A stretch of 64,000 bases of DNA from the NCBI RefSeq assembly GCF_905475465.1, contig NC_062251.1:1047001-1111000 (forward strand), in the 5' to 3' direction. Made by a program: the position numbers and the translations under genes. This document shows positions 60,413 to 64,000 of this stretch, in pieces. The notes below the pieces were generated by a model, which saw only the letters and a list, made by a program, of their open reading frames with translations, ran no database searches and was not told where the DNA came from. This stretch comes from Pieris napi (Eukaryota > Arthropoda > Insecta > Lepidoptera > Pieridae). The stretch's first letter is position 1. The number at the start of each line of letters is the position of its first letter.

Positions 60413-61635
60413 ATAATAAATCGTTTATTTTCAAGGAAAGTGGTACATTCAGATAGAAAGAAACTGCACAATGAGTTATATAAAAATAGCCCTGCTAAGC
60501 CATTTATAACTGTTGTCAAAACTTATGGTCCTAATATTCTTCCTATAAAGACACCTTGCCTTTAAAAGTAAAAAAAGGAAATCTGGAACATTTTTACCTG
60601 AAACTTTGGCCATGTTTGCACCACAATATATCAGAAAGTTCATCGGAAAGTGAAAAAGAATCCCAATAAACTAGCATTTTTACGTTGTTTCCCTTTGTAT
60701 AGACCGAAAATTGTATTATTTTGCTTTTTTGTGAATATATAATGACGGATTGAGACGGATATATTTAGTTGCACACTGGCTGAATTCACAAGAATTGCAT
60801 TATTGCACGCCTCGCAGTGCTCTACTCTCAACATGTCAAAAAGCCCAGTCTTTCGAAACTTGAATGACTTTTTTCTCACTAATATAACACAGGATAATAT
60901 GAGTGCACTAAAATCGAGTTAAATAATCTATCAAGCACATATGGTATTTTTTATGAACAATTATTTTGTTTAACATAGTAAATAATAACATTAAAATCAA
61001 TCATTCTTGGACGTCCGTCAGTCTGTGTTTATGGATCCATGTATGTGGCAGAGAAATTGGTCGAAAAATTTATCGTACCAGAATACTTTTTTTCTTATTA
61101 TATAAAGTTATACCCTGGGCTTATTCCTAATTAATATTAGCGTTCTAAGTACTGTCGTTTAATTATAATTTGTAAAAAACTAAAATACGAATTTTAGTAT
61201 ATTTTTTCCTCATCTTAGAGTTATGGCGACACTATATATTTTTTTATTATATTAAGTAAGTCGTAAGAAGTAAAAATAAAAACATAAAAAATATAAACGA
61301 ATGATTTATTATTTTTTTTTTTAATGTGAATGACCGCTATGAGGCGTGCACTTTTGGATTTTCCAAACTATTTATAATTATAAAATGGTTTAGGTTTTGA
61401 GTTTTTACTTATGTTTATATTATGTTTTTAGTTAAGTGTTCTATTGTATTAGTATTAAGTTACTGTATAGAAAGGAAATAAGGAAAATAAATATTTGTAT
61501 ATTCACAAATATATAAATATTTATTTTGAAAAATTGTTTTTTTATTTATTTAGATACCAATTCAGCATAAAAATATTTTTGGCCGCGTAAATCGTGCAAA
61601 TACGACTCTGTGCGCCCGAAGTGGGACAATTATGT
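60413..61635. other. Repeat-poor AT-rich stretch
   Basis: No match to any family in the window, no exon-like sequence. A minus-strand frame at 60640-60879 has no recognisable domain. Confidence 0.5.
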
Positions 61636-61639
61636 AATA

Positions 61640-61725
61640 GTAGGCAAACGGGCAGGAGGCTCATCTGATGTTAAACCGACGCCCATGGACGCATTGCCAG
61701 AAGGCTCGCATGTGCTTACCACGTG
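61640..61725 (-). mobile_element. LINE-E tail, single unit
   Basis: CGGGCAGGAGGCTCATCTGA and GCCAGAAGGCTCGCATGTGC; lacks the GCCGGC end. Confidence 0.7.
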
Positions 61726-61937
61726 GTCACCTTTTACGTACAGCAATACATACAAAAAAGCCATTTCTAAGAAAGTTAGTCTAAATTGCAAACTCCGCAA
61801 TTAATGTTCTGATATTGAAGAACCAATCTAAGTTGTGCTAACTTATCCTATCAAGGGAGGTAAGTTTCAGCTTCACTTACCTCAAATAAGTGTATAATTC
61901 ATATTGTTTACCGGTATATAATAACACTAATATAGAA

Positions 61938-62628
61938 TACTAGCTGACCCGGCAAACGTTGTTTTGCCATGTATATTATTCCTAGGATTTTTTTTGACGT
62001 GATAACGTCTTTAAAATCGTTTTAGTCGGGTGACATGTTCAGAAACTTGTGTCACACCAAAACCTCACGAGCGCGATCGCAGGTTTAACGAGAGAGAGAC
62101 GGACCGATCTCCCGTCTCATCTCGAGCGCTGCCAGTCATTCCGTGAATGTATGAAGAAAAATGTATATCATAGTCGAATAAGTAAACTTGTCATTTTACA
62201 CCCGAAATTTATCATCAAAAGTGTGAATAAAACGATAGATGTAATTTAAAATTTGAAAAAATTGTTTTCTTATTAATTCCTTACTTCCCAAAAACTTATA
62301 TCACCAATAAGACGTTATCACGTAAACATCTCGATCGTAAACCTACTTTACAAACAACCAATATTTTTTAGTTAAACAACTATCTACTATAATAAAAAAT
62401 AGGGGTTGATCGTAGAGGGGTGAAAATTAAGGGTTGTATGTATTTATTAATGCCACATAATAGAAAAAAATAAAAACCCCCTATTCAGTTAGTGGTTTGA
62501 AAGATAGAAAGTAGCCGATTCTCAGATTTACTGAATATGCATAAAACATTTCATAAGAATCTGTCGAGCCGTTTCGGAGGAGTATGGGAACGTTGTGACA
62601 CGAGAATTTTATATATTAGATTAGCGCG
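61938..62628 (+). repeat. TAG-type repeat interrupted by MITE-ACG
   Basis: ACTAGCTGACCCGGCAAACG, GTTGTTTTGCCATGTATATT, then MITE-ACG, then GGTTGATCGTAGAGGGGTGA, TCGAGCCGTTTCGGAGGAG and GAGAATTTTATATATTAGAT. Confidence 0.82.
61988..62372 (+). mobile_element. MITE-ACG
   Basis: TTTTTTGACGTGATAACGTC to CAACCAATATTTTTTAG, almost identical to 25181-25565, including the 66-codon frame with one changed residue (Ile to Leu at position 13). Confidence 0.9.
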
Positions 62629-62637
62629 TACAAATTA

Positions 62638-62948
62638 AAAAAAGCTATATCGCGGTGTTTGTGGTTAAACTCCTCCGAAACGGCTCGACTGATTCTCATG
62701 AAATTTTGTGTGCATATTGGGTGTGTCTGAGAATCGGACAACATCTATTTTTCATCCCCCTAAACGTTAAGGGTAGTCCACCCCTAAATATTTTTTTTTA
62801 GATATTTTTTTCTGTTTTTATTTTTTTATGATATAGCATTAAAAAATACATACAACCCCTAATTTTCACCTATACGATCAACCCCTATTTGTTATTTTAA
62901 ATGATAAACATGGCAAAACGACGTTTGCCAGGTCAGCTAGCTATATAT
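62638..62948 (-). repeat. TAG-type repeat, tail-to-tail with the previous
   Basis: CTCCTCCGAAACGGCTCGAC, CCCTAAACGTTAAGGGTAGT, ACGATCAACCCCTATTTG and CGTTTGCCAGGTCAGCTAG. Confidence 0.8.
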
Positions 62949-63284
62949 CTAAGTAATATATGTAGGCAAACGAAGGCTCTTAATACATTTAAATTATACT
63001 AACAGACCTTCTTGAAAACCTCAAAAACAAAAGAGAATTTCCGACGGAATAATTGAATTTGGGCAGCTAATTATAGACATTTTGTGAAGTTTAGGGAATC
63101 CCTCTTTTGGTAAAGTTTTTCTTTGATAACGTAAAATTACAGTGCCTGAAGTATTTGGGTCGAATTTGTTCTTTGAATATTTTATTTTCATACCAATAAA
63201 TTCTAAAATTTTAGTTTTTGTAGTAATAAATGAGTTTAGATTTATCCACACTCATAATAAAAAATAATAAAAAAACTGTTTATT
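62949..63284. other. Spacer
   Basis: An open minus-strand frame (63021-63251) contains TTKTKILEF, which may be a very worn reverse-transcriptase fragment; not strong enough to call. Confidence 0.35.
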
Positions 63285-63608
63285 CATCTATACTAATATT
63301 AGAAAGAGGATTTGATTTTAGTTTGTTTGAAATGAATAGGCTCCGAAACTACTGGACCGATTTCAAAAATTCTTTCACCGTTGGCAAGCTACTATTCTCG
63401 TGACATAGGCTATATATTTTCAAAAAAATTAGGGATGCTTACTAAAACTTGAATAATCCAACCCAAGGTGTAAAAAATTAAACAAAAAACTTCCTGCAAT
63501 CGCGTGCACTGCGAAAACTATTAATGATAGAACAAAATGATGTATATAAAGTGAGACTAAAATATGTCGCGACAGCATGTCTCTATCTTTTATAGTTACG
63601 TCACAATG
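63285..63608. repeat. TAG-type repeat, first half of long form
   Basis: GAATAGGCTCCGAAACTACT, TTCTTTCACCGTTGGCAAGC, AACTTCCTGCAATCGCGTGC and TCTATCTTTTATAGTTACGT, parallel to 38335-38645. Confidence 0.75.
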
Positions 63609-63699
63609 AGCGTCCTTTTATTATTATTTTTTTTGTTAAAATACCACTGCTAGAAAAGGCTCTTTATTCGTACCTAGGTATTGATCCTTATCAAAATAA

Positions 63700-64000
63700 A
63701 AAAATGTGCGTGTACTAGTGTACACACGTTAGAAGTGAAACTTCTTTATGACCTTATTTTTCGAAAAATTATCTATATGCAACTTTACAGAAATTGGTTA
63801 AATAAAGTTAAATTAGATAAAGTTTAACAAAAAATTTTTAATATCACAGACTTGAATACAAATAATACAATTATTTCATTTTACCTTATTACCACTAAGA
63901 TTATTACAGAATTTCATAAATTGTAATAGAATTTTTAGTATCATTGTTATCGTTATTATACATTTTTGTTATTAATGGTTTAGAATCTCTTTGAATCAAC
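63700..64000 (+). mobile_element. GA3 element, cut by the window end
   Basis: TGTGCGTGTACTAGTGTACA, tip TTAGAAGTGAAACTTCTTTA, GGTTAAATAAAGTTAAATTA, ending in TAGAATCTCTTTGAATCAAC. Closest to the copy at 45929. Confidence 0.9.

Noticed and set aside
63021..63251. Possible reverse-transcriptase fragment (TTKTKILEF)
   Set aside because: One weak motif only, no flanking tail or second block; not enough to annotate.

Overview
This window is AT-rich insect DNA, almost certainly from a moth or butterfly. The evidence is the very dense set of tRNA-headed SINEs, LINE 3' tails with the GGCCGGCAACGCAC core, and palindromic or foldback MITEs typical of lepidopteran introns. There are no bacterial-type genes, no CRISPR array and no recognisable viral genes.

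One host gene can be read through the repeats. It lies on the minus strand and runs from about 38.1 kb down to 4.4 kb. Five exons (E1 37975-~38077, E2 34414-34529, E3 26705-26863, E4 8916-9061, E5 4404-4577) are bounded by AG/GT sites and join with matching phases (1, 0, 0, 2). Together they encode a RasGEF (CDC25-homology) domain that best fits phospholipase C epsilon (PLCE1-like). The introns are 3.4, 7.6, 17.6 and 4.3 kb. The catalytic PLC half must lie beyond position 1 and most of the N-terminus beyond 38 kb. A further minus-strand candidate exon at 50820-51086 is uncertain.

Everything else is mobile-element material, often nested. Working family names used below: SINE-A (head TTGGTCTAGTGGTTAG), SINE-B (head TGGCCTAGTGGCTTC), SINE-C (head CATAGCCTAGCGGTC); LINE-A (tail GATTAAAAAGAGTGGCGG...(TTTGAA)n), LINE-B to LINE-F and RTE (reverse transcriptase C-terminal remnants); FB-1 (foldback element with an 89-bp unit), FB-2 (CAGCCCTGCG palindrome); GA1-GA5 (elements tipped by GAAGT-NNN(N)-ACTTC); MITE-CCG, MITE-ACG and MITE-GGA (named for their inverted ends); AGC element (AAGCTATTGCATAG ends); TAG repeat (CTAGCWGACC head).

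Region by region: 0-4.4 kb holds a foldback element with internal nests and LINE/SINE debris. 4.4-9.1 kb holds exons E5 and E4, with E4 between inverted FB-2 arms. 9.1-26.7 kb is the large intron, with LINE-E-derived tandem arrays, 28S- and 5S-like rRNA fragments, a dimeric satellite, and an intact Tc1-like element encoding only a small spliced helix-turn-helix protein. 26.7-38.1 kb holds E3, E2 and E1 among SINEs and MITEs. 38-64 kb holds a 119-bp LINE-derived satellite (41-43 kb), another LINE-derived array (50 kb), a decayed two-gene PIF/Harbinger element (54.2-55.8 kb), and repeat-poor AT-rich stretches.
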